A stretch of DNA of 64,000 nt from Massilibacteroides sp. (GCA_028708075.1 JAQVZS010000001.1:143319-207318); one strand, 5' to 3'; shown: positions 42,960-53,435, numbered from the stretch's first letter. The notes: generated from the letters alone by a model not told the origin. A program made the numbers and translations.

Positions 42960-43000
42960 AATTCATCCCGACTATATTTTATAGTCGGGATGAATTTTTT
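42960..43000 (+). terminator. Long perfect rho-independent-type hairpin
   Basis: AATTCATCCCGACTATA-TTT-TATAGTCGGGATGAATT (17 bp, 3-nt loop) followed by TTTT. Confidence 0.88.
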
Positions 43001-43016
43001 ACTAGAGATGTTCTGT

Positions 43017-45362
43017 TTAATTGAAAAGCATTTCCGGAGTGATCGGCGAGAACTTTTCTGCATCAGCCTTACGGATATTTATGTCGCCATTATTCCAGTT
43101 GGAAGGCCATCCGCCTATGATGTGTCCAAGAAATACGACTTTGATTTCGTGCGGACCTTTGGCTAAAGCGACCGATTTGTCGTTGCGCGAGAAGCGTTTC
43201 GTTTCGCCTTTGTTACTGATTAATAATTGTCCGTCGATCCAGACTTCTTCATTATCTGAAGAGAAATAATATACGGCGTCTTCCGGAATATCCACATATC
43301 CCGTTGCAATCGCTGCGTATTGTTTTATATTTCGCATGGATTCATCCGTTTTTTCGAATTGCGTGATTTCGCGTAACGATTTGATTGTCCGATTTCTCCA
43401 ATCGGTTATTCCTTCTAGTTTAGAAGAGTCTAAGAAATGGCCGTAGGTGACTTTCATCTGTAATCCCGGAGTTTTTTTAATTACTTCTTTTGCTGGAGCT
43501 AAAGTTTGTTTCTCAACGGTGATTTCACGTGTTTTACTCATTTTCCCAGAAGGCAGGACGGATCGGATTTTTAATACGCCTGATTCCGTGAATTCGATCG
43601 GCTTTTCATAAAAGGCCGATTCGGGGGTAGGTTCGCTTCCGTCGGTGGTATATACCACTTTAATCGGCCGCGTCGTTTTAAATATAAGTGTAGCCTTGTC
43701 GGTAAACGCTACAAAATTGCAAGAACCGTTTAGCTGCTCTGGTTGAGGAATATGATAGTTTATTTCGTGTTTGTCTAAACGAACCAGCGCATTGTCCAAT
43801 CGGCGTTCAAAATCTTTGTAATCTTTATTTTCTAGCTTTGTCCAAGCAATTTCAGATAGCGCTAAAATACGGGGATAGATACGGTATTCCATGAGATCCG
43901 TATTATACAGGTATTCGGTCCATATGTTACATTGAACACCTTGTACGTAATGCGCTTTTCCGGTAGCGACTAAGGTGTCGGGAGTTGGATTGTAGCTGTA
44001 TGTTTTTTCCAGGGTTGTATAACCACCGATTGCGACCGGTTCGATTTTTGGATCACCTTGATAATGATCCAGATACATTCCGTTTCCACCCGGAGTCATG
44101 ATTACATCGTGATTCATATTAGCCGCGGCAATACCTCCGGCTTCGCCGCGCCACGACATGACGGTAGCCGTCGGAGCAAGTCCACCTTCAAGAATTTCGT
44201 CCCAACCGATCATTTTCTTACCGCATTTGGCTAGTACTTTTTCGATACGTTGTACAAAATAACTTTGCAAACGTTCTTCCGCACTATGTTCTTTATCACC
44301 TTTCAAGCCTTCCTCACGAATTCGTTTCTGGCATAACGGACAGTTTTTCCAACTAGTTTTAGGACATTCATCTCCTCCGATATGGAAATATTCGCCAGGA
44401 AAAAGGGCTGCGACTTCCGTAATAACATTTTCTAGAAATTCAAAAGTTTCTTCTTTACCTGCACACATAACTACGTCTTCCACACCCCAAATAATGCGTG
44501 GAGAGATGGGTTCGCTCTTACAGGAAAGTTCTGGATAAGCGGCGATGGCAGCCAATTCGTGCCCAGGTAATTCAATTTCTGGAACAATCGTAATAAAACG
44601 TTCGGCTGCATACGCAACGACTTCTTTAATTTGTTCTTGCGTATAGAACCCGCCATATTCGTTTCCTTCGCCTTCGATGCGTTTGGAACCAATTTCTGTT
44701 AATTTCGGATATTTCTTAATTTCGATACGCCAGCCTTGGTCTTCCGTAAGGTGCCAATGGAAACGGTTGATCTTAAACAGGGCTAATACATCCAACTGTT
44801 TTTTTATATTTTCTATTGGGATGAAATGGCGGCATGGATCAAGCATAATCCCGCGGTAGCCGAATCGCGGTTCGTCGGTTATGCTGACTTCAGGAACCGT
44901 CCAGGCAATTTTCGAGACGAGTGACTTGCTTTCTACTTCTGCCGGTAATAATTGTAGGAAGGTTTGCATTCCGTAGAAGAGTCCTTGTGCTGTTTTCGCT
45001 TTAATGACAATGTTGTCTTTTGCGATGTCTAACGTATATCCTTCGTTATTAACCTGAAGTTTTTCGTCAAGGAGCAATGAAATACTGTTTTTTTTCTCCT
45101 GTTCTGCAAAAACAAACGGAAATCCGGTAGAAGGTCGTAATTTGGAAACAAAGAAAGTAGCAATGGTTTTAGCCTCTGCGGTAGGCGCGTAAAATGTTGT
45201 TTTTTCGTTTAATTTAAAACATCCGTCTTTTTGGACCAAACTAACTGGCTGTGGAATAATGTTAATTCCCTGATTGTAAGCTGCCGGTTTTATCGCTTTT
45301 TCCGTACAAGATGTCATCATGCAGGAGATTGCGAGTGCGTAGAACATGAACTTTTTTTTCAT
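43017..45362 (-). CDS. Beta-N-acetylhexosaminidase (GH20), lipoprotein, with C-terminal beta-sandwich/PA14-like region
   Basis: Lipobox region ISCMMTSC; YRGIMLDPCRHFIPIENIKKQLDVLALFKINRFHWHLTEDQGWRIEIKKYPKLTEIGS; FHIGGDECPKTSW catalytic DE. Confidence 0.96.
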   Translation of the reverse strand: MKKKFMFYALAISCMMTSCTEKAIKPAAYNQGINIIPQPVSLVQKDGCFKLNEKTTFYAPTAEAKTIATFFVSKLRPSTGFPFVFAEQEKKNSISLLLDEKLQVNNEGYTLDIAKDNIVIKAKTAQGLFYGMQTFLQLLPAEVESKSLVSKIAWTVPEVSITDEPRFGYRGIMLDPCRHFIPIENIKKQLDVLALFKINRFHWHLTEDQGWRIEIKKYPKLTEIGSKRIEGEGNEYGGFYTQEQIKEVVAYAAERFITIVPEIELPGHELAAIAAYPELSCKSEPISPRIIWGVEDVVMCAGKEETFEFLENVITEVAALFPGEYFHIGGDECPKTSWKNCPLCQKRIREEGLKGDKEHSAEERLQSYFVQRIEKVLAKCGKKMIGWDEILEGGLAPTATVMSWRGEAGGIAAANMNHDVIMTPGGNGMYLDHYQGDPKIEPVAIGGYTTLEKTYSYNPTPDTLVATGKAHYVQGVQCNIWTEYLYNTDLMEYRIYPRILALSEIAWTKLENKDYKDFERRLDNALVRLDKHEINYHIPQPEQLNGSCNFVAFTDKATLIFKTTRPIKVVYTTDGSEPTPESAFYEKPIEFTESGVLKIRSVLPSGKMSKTREITVEKQTLAPAKEVIKKTPGLQMKVTYGHFLDSSKLEGITDWRNRTIKSLREITQFEKTDESMRNIKQYAAIATGYVDIPEDAVYYFSSDNEEVWIDGQLLISNKGETKRFSRNDKSVALAKGPHEIKVVFLGHIIGGWPSNWNNGDINIRKADAEKFSPITPEMLFN

Positions 45363-45396
45363 ACGTATGCTGTATATAATAATGTATACTAGAATG

Positions 45397-45441
45397 AATC
45401 CCCTAAATCGTAATCTATAAGATTTTACGATTTAGGGGATT
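45397..45441. repeat. Long intergenic inverted repeat between glyA and the GH20 gene
   Basis: AATCCCCTAAATCGTAATCT-ATA-AGATTTTACGATTTAGGGGATT: about 20 bp stem with a 2-nt bulge (17 bp perfect outer stem). Confidence 0.85.
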
Positions 45442-45457
45442 AAACCAAGGATATTAA

Positions 45458-46738
45458 TTACCACGCGAAAAGCGGGTATGTTTTCATAATGCTGTTCACC
45501 TTTTCACGAACAGAAGAAATGGTCTTATTGCATTCCGGGGCAGCCAGAACAGTATCGATCAGGTCAACGATTTCGCCCATCAAGTCTTCTTTTGCGCCGC
45601 GGGTTGTAATTGCCGGGGTACCGACACGGATTCCTGAAGTTTGGAAAGCTGAACGGCTATCGAACGGAACCATATTTTTGTTGACTGTAATATCGGCCGC
45701 AACTAATGCTTTTTCAGCTACTTTACCCGTCAGGTCGGGGAATTTACGGCGTAGGTCGATCAACATGCTATGATTGTCTGTTCCGTCTGAAATTATTTTA
45801 TAACCTTTATCCATAAATGCTTGTGCCAAAACTGCCGCGTTCTTTTTAACTTGCGATTGATACGTGATGTATTCCGGTTCCAGCGCTTCTGCGAAAGAAA
45901 CCGCTTTGGCGGCGATAATATGTTCTAATGGCCCACCTTGAATACCAGGGAATACGGCTGAATCCAGAAGTTGAGACATCTTCCGTATTTCGCCTTTGGG
46001 AGAAGTTTTTCCCCAAGGATTTTCAAAATCTTTTCCTAAAAGGATGATTCCACCTCGTGGCCCACGCAGCGTTTTATGCGTGGTTGATGTTACGATATGC
46101 GCATATTTTAACGGATTATCCAGTAATCCAGCTGCAATCAATCCGGCTGGATGCGCCATGTCGATCATCAAAAGGGCTCCAACTTTATCTGCTATTTCCC
46201 GCATTTGTTTGTAGTCCCATTCGCGGGAATAGGCAGAACCTCCGCCGATGATCAGTTTCGGACGCTCACGAAGAGCTACTTCTGCCATTTGATCGTAGTC
46301 AACGCGTCCGGTTTCTTCCTTAACATTATATTCTGTAGCCTTATACAAGATGCCGGAACTGTTTACGGGTGAACCGTGAGACAAGTGTCCGCCATGTGCC
46401 AGATTAAGTCCAAGAAACGTGTCCCCCGGATTCAATACGGCTAAAAAGACGGCTGCATTTGCCTGTGCCCCTGAATGCGGCTGTACATTTGCCCATTCGG
46501 CATTAAAGATTTTCTTTAGACGCTCGATTGCGATCGTTTCGCTTTGATCGACCACTTCGCACCCGCCATAATAACGTTTCCCTGGATACCCTTCGGCATA
46601 CTTGTTGGTTAAACAACTCCCCATGACTTGCATGACCTGTTCGCTCACAAAGTTTTCTGAAGCAATCAGCTCAATTCCTTTTAATTGTCGCTGACGCTCT
46701 TTCTCAATGATGTCGAAAATGATTTCGTCTCTTTTCAT
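45458..46738 (-). CDS. glyA: Serine hydroxymethyltransferase
   Basis: [60 protein letters not shown]. Confidence 0.98.
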   Translation of the reverse strand: MKRDEIIFDIIEKERQRQLKGIELIASENFVSEQVMQVMGSCLTNKYAEGYPGKRYYGGCEVVDQSETIAIERLKKIFNAEWANVQPHSGAQANAAVFLAVLNPGDTFLGLNLAHGGHLSHGSPVNSSGILYKATEYNVKEETGRVDYDQMAEVALRERPKLIIGGGSAYSREWDYKQMREIADKVGALLMIDMAHPAGLIAAGLLDNPLKYAHIVTSTTHKTLRGPRGGIILLGKDFENPWGKTSPKGEIRKMSQLLDSAVFPGIQGGPLEHIIAAKAVSFAEALEPEYITYQSQVKKNAAVLAQAFMDKGYKIISDGTDNHSMLIDLRRKFPDLTGKVAEKALVAADITVNKNMVPFDSRSAFQTSGIRVGTPAITTRGAKEDLMGEIVDLIDTVLAAPECNKTISSVREKVNSIMKTYPLFAW

Positions 46739-46799
46739 CTCTTAATCTGTAATTCGGTTGTTATCTATTGGGAATATACACTTTTGAAAGTGAATGTTG

Positions 46800-46807
46800 C
46801 AAATTTA
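46800..46807 (-). promoter_or_regulatory. Bacteroidetes -7 box (TAAATTTG, minus strand) for glyA
   Basis: CAAATTTA on plus strand upstream of the minus-strand start at 46738. Confidence 0.45.
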
Positions 46808-46954
46808 CGATATTTTTTACGAAGAAAAGGTGGCTTGTTTGAATTTATTGTGGGTTTTGTGCTAGTTTATGAATAAAATAGTTATATCTAATTATCTAAA
46901 AAATGTAATTGATAAAAATATTGTCTTGTGATTCGTATTTTTAACTGTCAAATG

Positions 46955-46985
46955 TTTGTTGATTGAAGAATAATATCTATGTTTG
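46955..46985 (+). promoter_or_regulatory. Complete Bacteroidetes-type promoter for the glycyl radical enzyme operon
   Basis: TTTG (46955-46958), 19-nt spacer, TATGTTTG (46978-46985). Fits TTTG-N19-21-TAnnTTTG. Confidence 0.65.
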
Positions 46986-47046
46986 TGTCAATTAATACAC
47001 TTATATTGATTGCACAATGATTAATAAGTCATATAGACGGCTTTTT

Positions 47047-47107
47047 AATTGTTTAATGTTCTATAATTAGACAATTCTTCTTGGGGTGTTTCTTTCCTGA
47101 AACGCCC
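47047..47107 (+). promoter_or_regulatory. Two tandem hairpins in the long 5' leader of the glycyl radical enzyme gene
   Basis: AATTGTTTAA/TTAGACAATT (47047-47076) and GGGTGTTTC-TTTCCT-GAAACGCCC (47084-47107). Confidence 0.55.
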
Positions 47108-47201
47108 GGAAATCTCATTATATTTATTATTGTTAGGTGTTTAGCTTGATTTTATCATCATGCTTTAACAAAATCATTACGTATTTAAAATTAGCATTTA
47201 T

Positions 47202-49640
47202 ATGATGAACACAGTAGCACAGCGTGCACCTAAAAGTGCATCTAATTTTGCACCGGCGAAGGCTGCCAATTTATGTGGAATGAACGACCGGATCAAACGG
47301 TTGCGTAAATTGTCTTTTGAGGCAAAACCTTCTTTGTCTATCGAACGCGCTTTAATAGAAACCGAATTTTACAAGGAGAATTACGGTAAGTATCCCATTC
47401 CGATTCTTCGTGCGTTGAATTTTTTTGAGATTTGTAAACGAAAAACTATCTATATAGGTGAAGATGAATTAATAGTGGGCGAAAGAGGCCCGAAACCAAA
47501 AGCCGTACCAACCTTCCCTGAACTTACATGCCATAGTGTAGAGGATTTACACGTACTAAACACAAGAGACTTGCAGCGTTATACGATTTCTCAGGAAGAC
47601 ATCGATACGTATGAACGCGAAGTTATCCCGTATTGGAAGGGCCGTACCCAACGGGAACGTATTTTCGGCCATGTCCCGCAGGAATGGCGTTTGCTTTATG
47701 AAGCCGGTTTATTTACCGAATTCATGGAGCAACGCGCCCCCGGGCATACTGCTTTGGATGGAAAAATTTACAAGACGGGTTTGTTCGATTTGAAGGAACG
47801 CATAGCCGGCGAATTGTCTAAGTTGGATTTTATGAATGATGTGGAAGCAACCGATAAACAGGAGGAACTGATAGCCATGTCTATTTCGTGCGATGCGGCG
47901 ATTCTTTTTGCCCAGCGTCATGCGGACATGGCGGATGAAATGGCAATGACCGAGAAAGATCCGAAGCGTGCTGTTGAATTACGAAAAATAGCGGAAGTTT
48001 GCCGTTGGGTTCCCGCACATGCTCCTCGTAATTTTTGGGAAGCAATCCAAATGTATTGGTTTGTTCATTTGGGGACAATTACGGAATTGAATGGATGGGA
48101 TGCGATGAATCCCGGTCATTTTGATCAACATTTACAGCCGTTTTACGAAAAAGGAATCGCTGAAGGAACATTGACGCGAGACGAAGCCAAAGAATTTTTG
48201 TCTTGTTTCTGGATCAAAGTGAACAACCATCCGGCACCTCCTAAAGTTGGTATTACTGCCAAAGAAAGTGGAACGTTTAATGATTTTACAAATATCAATA
48301 TCGGTGGTGTACGACCTGATGGCTCGGACGGTGTAAGCGAAGTGTCTTATATTATGCTGGAGATTATTGAAGAATTGCATATCCTTCAACCTGGAAGTTC
48401 GATCCATATCAGTTCGAAAACGCCAGATAAGTTCCTACATGCCGGCTGTAAGGTGATCCGGCAAGGGCACGGGTATCCGTCTGTTTTTAATCCTGATATT
48501 TATATTCAAGAACTGATGCGCCAGGGAAAGAGTTTGCAAGATGCGCGAGAGGGCGGTTGCAGCGGTTGCATCGAAGTTGGCGCGTTTGGAAAAGAAGCGT
48601 ATCTTCTGACGGGTTATTTGAACGTACCTAAAATATTGGAGGTAACCTTAAGTAATGGTTATGATCCGGTGACCGGAAAATTAGTGAGCATTCAAACAGG
48701 TGATCCGCGTGATTTTAAAGATTTTGAAGAACTTTATCAGGCTTTTTTGACACAACTGCGTTATGTGGTCGATCAGAAAGTTCGAGTTAGCAATTATATC
48801 GACCGGATGTTTGCTAAATATGCTCCAGCAACGTTCCTTTCATTGTTTATTGATGATTGTATCGCGAGGGGAAGAGATTATTATGATTGCGGACCTCGCT
48901 ACAATACGACCTATATCCAATGTACAGGATTGGGAACAACCACCGACAGCCTTTCAGTGTTGAAAACCCATGTGTTTGAGAATAAGACTCATTCAATGGA
49001 CACAATTTTAAATGCCGTGGCTAAAAATTTCGGAAGCGAAGAAAAATTGCGTCAGTTTATTTTAAATCGGACACCGTTCTTCGGAAATGATAATAAAGAA
49101 GCCGACTCTCTGGCTGTTCGTATTTATAATGATTTGTTCGATACGATTGATGGAAAACCGAATACGAAGGGCGGGTATTTTCATTTGAATATGCTTTCGA
49201 CCACTTGCCATGTCTATTTTGGTAAGGTGATGGGTGCAACACCAAACGGGCGATTAGCCGGACGGTCTATTTCGGATGGAACTTCACCTTCTCACGGAAG
49301 TGATACGCATGGCCCTTCGGCAGTAATCAAGTCGTTGAGTAAATTAGATCAGATCAAAAGTGGTGGAACTTTGCTGAATCTTCGTTTTCTTCCAAGTTTA
49401 TTGAAACGGGAAGAGGATGTAGCTAAACTGGCGCATCTGATTCGTTCGTATTTTTCGTTGGGTGGTCACCATGTTCAGTTTAATATCGTTGATTCGGGAA
49501 CTTTGTATGCTGCTCAGGAACATCCAGAGGATTATAAGGATTTGCTGGTGCGTATGGCTGGATACAGTGATTATTTCAACGATATGAATTCGGACTTGCA
49601 GGGTGAGATTATCGCAAGAACGGAGAATGAGTCTTTTTGA
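47202..49640 (+). CDS. Glycyl radical enzyme (PFL/dehydratase superfamily), candidate trans-4-hydroxy-L-proline dehydratase (HypD-like)
   Basis: Active-site region EGGCSGCIEVGAFGKEAYLLTGYLNVPKILEVTLSNG (Cys at 48567-48569); C-terminal glycyl radical loop VRMAGYSDYFNDMNSDLQGEIIARTENESF (Gly codon 49560-49562). Followed by its activase. Substrate assignment is from family memory only. Confidence 0.9.
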   Translation: MMNTVAQRAPKSASNFAPAKAANLCGMNDRIKRLRKLSFEAKPSLSIERALIETEFYKENYGKYPIPILRALNFFEICKRKTIYIGEDELIVGERGPKPKAVPTFPELTCHSVEDLHVLNTRDLQRYTISQEDIDTYEREVIPYWKGRTQRERIFGHVPQEWRLLYEAGLFTEFMEQRAPGHTALDGKIYKTGLFDLKERIAGELSKLDFMNDVEATDKQEELIAMSISCDAAILFAQRHADMADEMAMTEKDPKRAVELRKIAEVCRWVPAHAPRNFWEAIQMYWFVHLGTITELNGWDAMNPGHFDQHLQPFYEKGIAEGTLTRDEAKEFLSCFWIKVNNHPAPPKVGITAKESGTFNDFTNINIGGVRPDGSDGVSEVSYIMLEIIEELHILQPGSSIHISSKTPDKFLHAGCKVIRQGHGYPSVFNPDIYIQELMRQGKSLQDAREGGCSGCIEVGAFGKEAYLLTGYLNVPKILEVTLSNGYDPVTGKLVSIQTGDPRDFKDFEELYQAFLTQLRYVVDQKVRVSNYIDRMFAKYAPATFLSLFIDDCIARGRDYYDCGPRYNTTYIQCTGLGTTTDSLSVLKTHVFENKTHSMDTILNAVAKNFGSEEKLRQFILNRTPFFGNDNKEADSLAVRIYNDLFDTIDGKPNTKGGYFHLNMLSTTCHVYFGKVMGATPNGRLAGRSISDGTSPSHGSDTHGPSAVIKSLSKLDQIKSGGTLLNLRFLPSLLKREEDVAKLAHLIRSYFSLGGHHVQFNIVDSGTLYAAQEHPEDYKDLLVRMAGYSDYFNDMNSDLQGEIIARTENESF

Positions 49641-49651
49641 ACGGATAACAG

Positions 49652-50560
49652 ATGGCTCTTATTTTTGATATTAAACGCTATGCTATAAATGACGGGCCGG
49701 GCATCCGGATTACCATTTTTATGAAAGGATGCCCGTTGTCCTGTGTCTGGTGTCATAATCCGGAAGGGATTAGCGTACATAAAGAAAAACTTTATACCAA
49801 AAAGAAATGTATTGGTTGTAAGAGTTGTGTTGAAATATGTCCTGAACATGCATTGACCTTAACGCGGGATGGAATTATTTCGAACAACGATCTTTGCATA
49901 CTTTGTGGAAAATGCGTGGAGGTTTGTCCGACGCTGGCCTTGGAAATGTCTGGTACGGAATATTCCGTGGATTATCTGATGAGCGAAATTCTGAAAGAAA
50001 CAGCATTTATGGATCGTTCTTCTGGAGGCGTTACTTTCTGCGGGGGAGAACCTTTAATGCATTCGGATATGCTTTTGGAGTTGTTGCGCCGTTGCGGGGA
50101 AGAAGATATTCATCGGGTGGTAGATACGACATTGTATGCCCGTCCGGAGATTGTAACCGAAGTGATGCAGAATTGCGAAATGTTTTTGGTGGATTTAAAA
50201 CATATGAATTCAGAAAAACATCGGAAATATTGTGGTACACCGAATGAACGAATCCTGTCCAATATAAAAATGATTTCGGAAGCAGGAGCCGATTTCTTTA
50301 TCCGGATTCCTCTGATAGAAGGGGTAAATGCGGACGAAGAAAATATCCGGCGTTCGGCGGAATTTTTATCTTCTATATCTTGGAAGCGAAAAGAAATCAA
50401 TCTGTTACCATATCACGATATCGGAAAGAACAAACATGAAAAACTTCGTACGATTTATAATCCGGGGAGTATTTTAATGGCTCCTCCTTCCGAAGAGGTT
50501 CAACAGCGTACGATCGACATTTTTGAAGAATACGGCATTCGCGCGATAATTGGAGGTTAA
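49652..50560 (+). CDS. Glycyl radical enzyme activating protein (radical SAM, with two extra 4Fe-4S sites)
   Basis: GCPLSCVWCHNPEGI (CX3CX2C) plus two ferredoxin-like clusters CIGCKSCVEICPEHAL and CILCGKCVEVCPTLAL; GGVTFCGGEPLMH. Confidence 0.95.
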   Translation: MALIFDIKRYAINDGPGIRITIFMKGCPLSCVWCHNPEGISVHKEKLYTKKKCIGCKSCVEICPEHALTLTRDGIISNNDLCILCGKCVEVCPTLALEMSGTEYSVDYLMSEILKETAFMDRSSGGVTFCGGEPLMHSDMLLELLRRCGEEDIHRVVDTTLYARPEIVTEVMQNCEMFLVDLKHMNSEKHRKYCGTPNERILSNIKMISEAGADFFIRIPLIEGVNADEENIRRSAEFLSSISWKRKEINLLPYHDIGKNKHEKLRTIYNPGSILMAPPSEEVQQRTIDIFEEYGIRAIIGG

Positions 50561-50585
50561 AGTTGCCCTACAAGGCAACTTTAAC
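50556..50585. terminator. Perfect 12-bp hairpin covering the stop codons of convergent genes
   Basis: GTTAAAGTTGCC-CTACAA-GGCAACTTTAAC. Confidence 0.75.
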
Positions 50586-51014
50586 TACAATTTTACGAAT
50601 TATTCCTTCACCGATGCAGGGAGCATGTCCGTCTTCAGGAAAGTAAATAACAAATTCACCGGGATAGATTTTTGTATAAGCCGTCGGGCGATCCACATAG
50701 AACGCAATATCTTTTTCCAAGTTATAAGGAGAAGATTCTTCCTGTAAATCGCAAGCCGTTTTCCATCCTATTTTTTCTACACCAAGTAAAGGCAGTTGGA
50801 TGTCGATGTATTTTTGGTGTGTTTCGATGGCAGCGTCGGTTTTTTCTTTCCCCTTAATACTTGAAATGCTTACATACAATTGGTCTCCATCCAAATCGTA
50901 TCGGCCGTCTTCCAAGGTGGAGAAGTCGTTATTTTTCAAATAATAAAAAGCTTTTTTAAAAAAAGGGTGGAGCGTTTCATAACGGGAGGTGTTCTTCAAA
51001 GAATCGTGTATCAT
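50568..51014 (-). CDS. YhcH/YjgK/YiaL family protein
   Basis: DGRYDLDGDQLYVSISSIKGKEKTDAAIETHQKYIDIQLPLLGVEKIGW; FVIYFPEDGHAPCIGEG. Confidence 0.93.
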   Translation of the reverse strand: MIHDSLKNTSRYETLHPFFKKAFYYLKNNDFSTLEDGRYDLDGDQLYVSISSIKGKEKTDAAIETHQKYIDIQLPLLGVEKIGWKTACDLQEESSPYNLEKDIAFYVDRPTAYTKIYPGEFVIYFPEDGHAPCIGEGIIRKIVVKVAL

Positions 51015-51197
51015 AAAGTTTAATTTTAATTAGAATATATACAACAAAGTTCGGCTTTTATGTTGTTAAATAATTGGTTTTTCTCTCATAAATATATAAA
51101 AAAACAGGACTATGATAAATCAATTTTTATTTTGTCGTAACTCTTTTACCCAGAATGTTGTTGTAAGTATAGTTAACTGATAAGAAAGGTAGATAAA

Positions 51198-53411
51198 ATG
51201 AATAAAGAAACGACCAAAACGCTACCCGTTCTGGATATGAGTTGTGCCGTCTGTGCAAATAATGTGGAGCATATAGTTTCCGATTTAAAAGGGGTAAAAA
51301 ATGCTGCGGTAAATTTCGCGACTCATACCTTGACGGTTACGTATGATGCCACTGTAATCGGATTGGAAGAAATCCGTTCGGAAGTGCAATCCGCTGGTTA
51401 CGATCTGCTTATTGAAAAAAACGATGGGGAAGAAACACAAGATAATTCAGCAGCAAAACGTTATGAATTATTGCGTAGGAATACGATAGGCTCATGGCTG
51501 TTGGCAATTCCTTTGGCCATTGTCAGTATGTTGTTTATGCACGTACCTTTCGCTTCCTGGATTATGTTGTTTCTGGCTGTCTCGATTATGGTATTGTTTG
51601 GCCGTGAGTTTTATATAAATGGGTTGAAACATGCCTTGAAAGGATATGCGAATATGGATACGCTTGTTGCACTGAGTACTTTGATTGCATTTCTTTTTAG
51701 TTTGTTTAATACGATTTATCCGCAATTTTGGTACGAACGAGGGCTTGAACCGCATGTCTATTATGAAGCATCGGGGGTAATCATTGCGTTTGTTCAGTTG
51801 GGGAAATTATTGGAAGAAAAAGCAAAGCGTAACACGTCGGCCGCCATTAGAGGATTGATGGGATTGCAACCAAAGAAGGCGTTTCGGATTTCTTCTGAAG
51901 GGGTGGAACAGGAAGTGCTTATTTCAGAACTTCAGGTAGGGAACATCTTACGTGTTCATCCCGGTGAAAAGATTCCGGTGGACGGACTCTTAACGGAAGG
52001 TACCTCGGCGGTAGACGAAAGTATGCTTAGTGGGGAAGTGATTCCGGTGGTGAAGAAGGTAGGATGTAAGGTGATGGCGGGAACAATTAATCAACAAGGC
52101 TCGTTTATTTTGCAGGCAACTGGTGTGGGAGAATCCACGTTGCTAGCACAAATTGTGCGGATGGTACAGGAAGCTCAGGGAAGTAAAGCCCCTGTACAAC
52201 GTATTGTCGATAAAATCAGTAATGTGTTTGTGCCGGTTGTGATGGGGATTTCTCTTTTAACGTTTGTCGTTTGGTTGCTTATCGGTGGAGAAGTGTATTT
52301 TTCCTACGCGTTGATGTCTGCTGTTTCAGTTTTAGTGATCGCTTGTCCGTGCGCGTTGGGATTGGCTACCCCTACGGCTTTGATGGTGGGAATGGGGAAA
52401 GCCGCAGATCGCCATATTCTGATTAAAGACGCGTACGCATTGGAAAATATGTGTAAGGTGGATACAATTGTTTTAGATAAAACCGGAACGTTGACGGAAG
52501 GTAAACCATCAGTGGTCGATTCGTATTGGTTTTCCGAGTCAAAAAAGCAGTATTTGGACATACTTTATACAGCGGAGAAAAAATCGGAACATCCGTTGTC
52601 TTTAGCTATTCTGGAATGGTTGGAAGATTCCGGTGCTTCCATGGTTGCTGTGGACAGTTTCGATTCTTCGCCTGGGCAGGGTGTTCAGATGTCTTTTGAA
52701 GGGAAGACCTATTGGATCGGTAACCGGATTTTTCAAGATACATTTCAAGTAAATTTATCTGGCGAAGCGAAAACGGTGATAATCGATTGGGAAAAAAAGG
52801 CAAATACGATAATTTATTATGGTTGTGGTTCCTCTTTATTGGCAGTTATCGCTGTAGCCGACCATATGAAAGTCTCGTCTCCGGCAGCTGTGAAGCTGTT
52901 GAAGAAAAAGAATATAGAAGTTCATTTGTTGACTGGTGATCGTGAAGAGGTTGCTTCAGCTACGGCTGCGGCTGCCGGAATAGATTTTTTTAAAGCGGAA
53001 GTATTACCTTCTGGAAAAGAAGATTATATTAAAGAGTTACAGTCGAAAGGTAAGATTGTTGCTATGGTGGGCGATGGGATTAACGATTCGCAGGCGCTTG
53101 CCCGTGCGGACGTGAGTATCGCTATGGGAAAAGGCACGGATATAGCTATGGATGTGGCAATGGTGACTCTGATGACTTCCGATTTATTGCTTTTGCCCGA
53201 AGCGATCAAACTTTCCAAACAGACGGTAAAACTTATCCGGCAGAATTTGTTTTGGGCCTTTATCTATAATGTAGTTGGCATTCCGTTGGCTGCGGGTATT
53301 CTTTTCCCGGTAAACGGACTGTTGTTGAATCCAATGTTGGCAAGTGCAGCTATGGCTTTCAGTTCGGTCTCAGTGGTTTTGAACAGTTTACGATTAAAAT
53401 ACATAAACTAA
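51198..53411 (+). CDS. copA: Copper-translocating P-type ATPase (P1B)
   Basis: N-terminal HMA domain ([21 protein letters not shown]), CPC in [55 protein letters not shown]. Confidence 0.95.
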   Translation: MNKETTKTLPVLDMSCAVCANNVEHIVSDLKGVKNAAVNFATHTLTVTYDATVIGLEEIRSEVQSAGYDLLIEKNDGEETQDNSAAKRYELLRRNTIGSWLLAIPLAIVSMLFMHVPFASWIMLFLAVSIMVLFGREFYINGLKHALKGYANMDTLVALSTLIAFLFSLFNTIYPQFWYERGLEPHVYYEASGVIIAFVQLGKLLEEKAKRNTSAAIRGLMGLQPKKAFRISSEGVEQEVLISELQVGNILRVHPGEKIPVDGLLTEGTSAVDESMLSGEVIPVVKKVGCKVMAGTINQQGSFILQATGVGESTLLAQIVRMVQEAQGSKAPVQRIVDKISNVFVPVVMGISLLTFVVWLLIGGEVYFSYALMSAVSVLVIACPCALGLATPTALMVGMGKAADRHILIKDAYALENMCKVDTIVLDKTGTLTEGKPSVVDSYWFSESKKQYLDILYTAEKKSEHPLSLAILEWLEDSGASMVAVDSFDSSPGQGVQMSFEGKTYWIGNRIFQDTFQVNLSGEAKTVIIDWEKKANTIIYYGCGSSLLAVIAVADHMKVSSPAAVKLLKKKNIEVHLLTGDREEVASATAAAAGIDFFKAEVLPSGKEDYIKELQSKGKIVAMVGDGINDSQALARADVSIAMGKGTDIAMDVAMVTLMTSDLLLLPEAIKLSKQTVKLIRQNLFWAFIYNVVGIPLAAGILFPVNGLLLNPMLASAAMAFSSVSVVLNSLRLKYIN

Positions 53412-53435
53412 ATAATTTAAATAATTTAAATAATT
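53410..53435. repeat. Short tandem repeat AAATAATTT (about 2.9 copies) at the copA stop codon
   Basis: AAATAATTT AAATAATTT AAATAATT directly visible. Confidence 0.8.

Noticed and set aside
42824-43063. 79-aa minus-strand ORF between panB and the GH20 gene
   Set aside because: Runs through the 17-bp terminator stem and overlaps the end of the GH20 gene; no recognisable family. Considered a decayed gene remnant but unsupported.
46955-47201. Naming the GRE leader as a specific known riboswitch
   Set aside because: The stems do not match any riboswitch consensus I can recognise by eye, so it is reported only as a structured leader.
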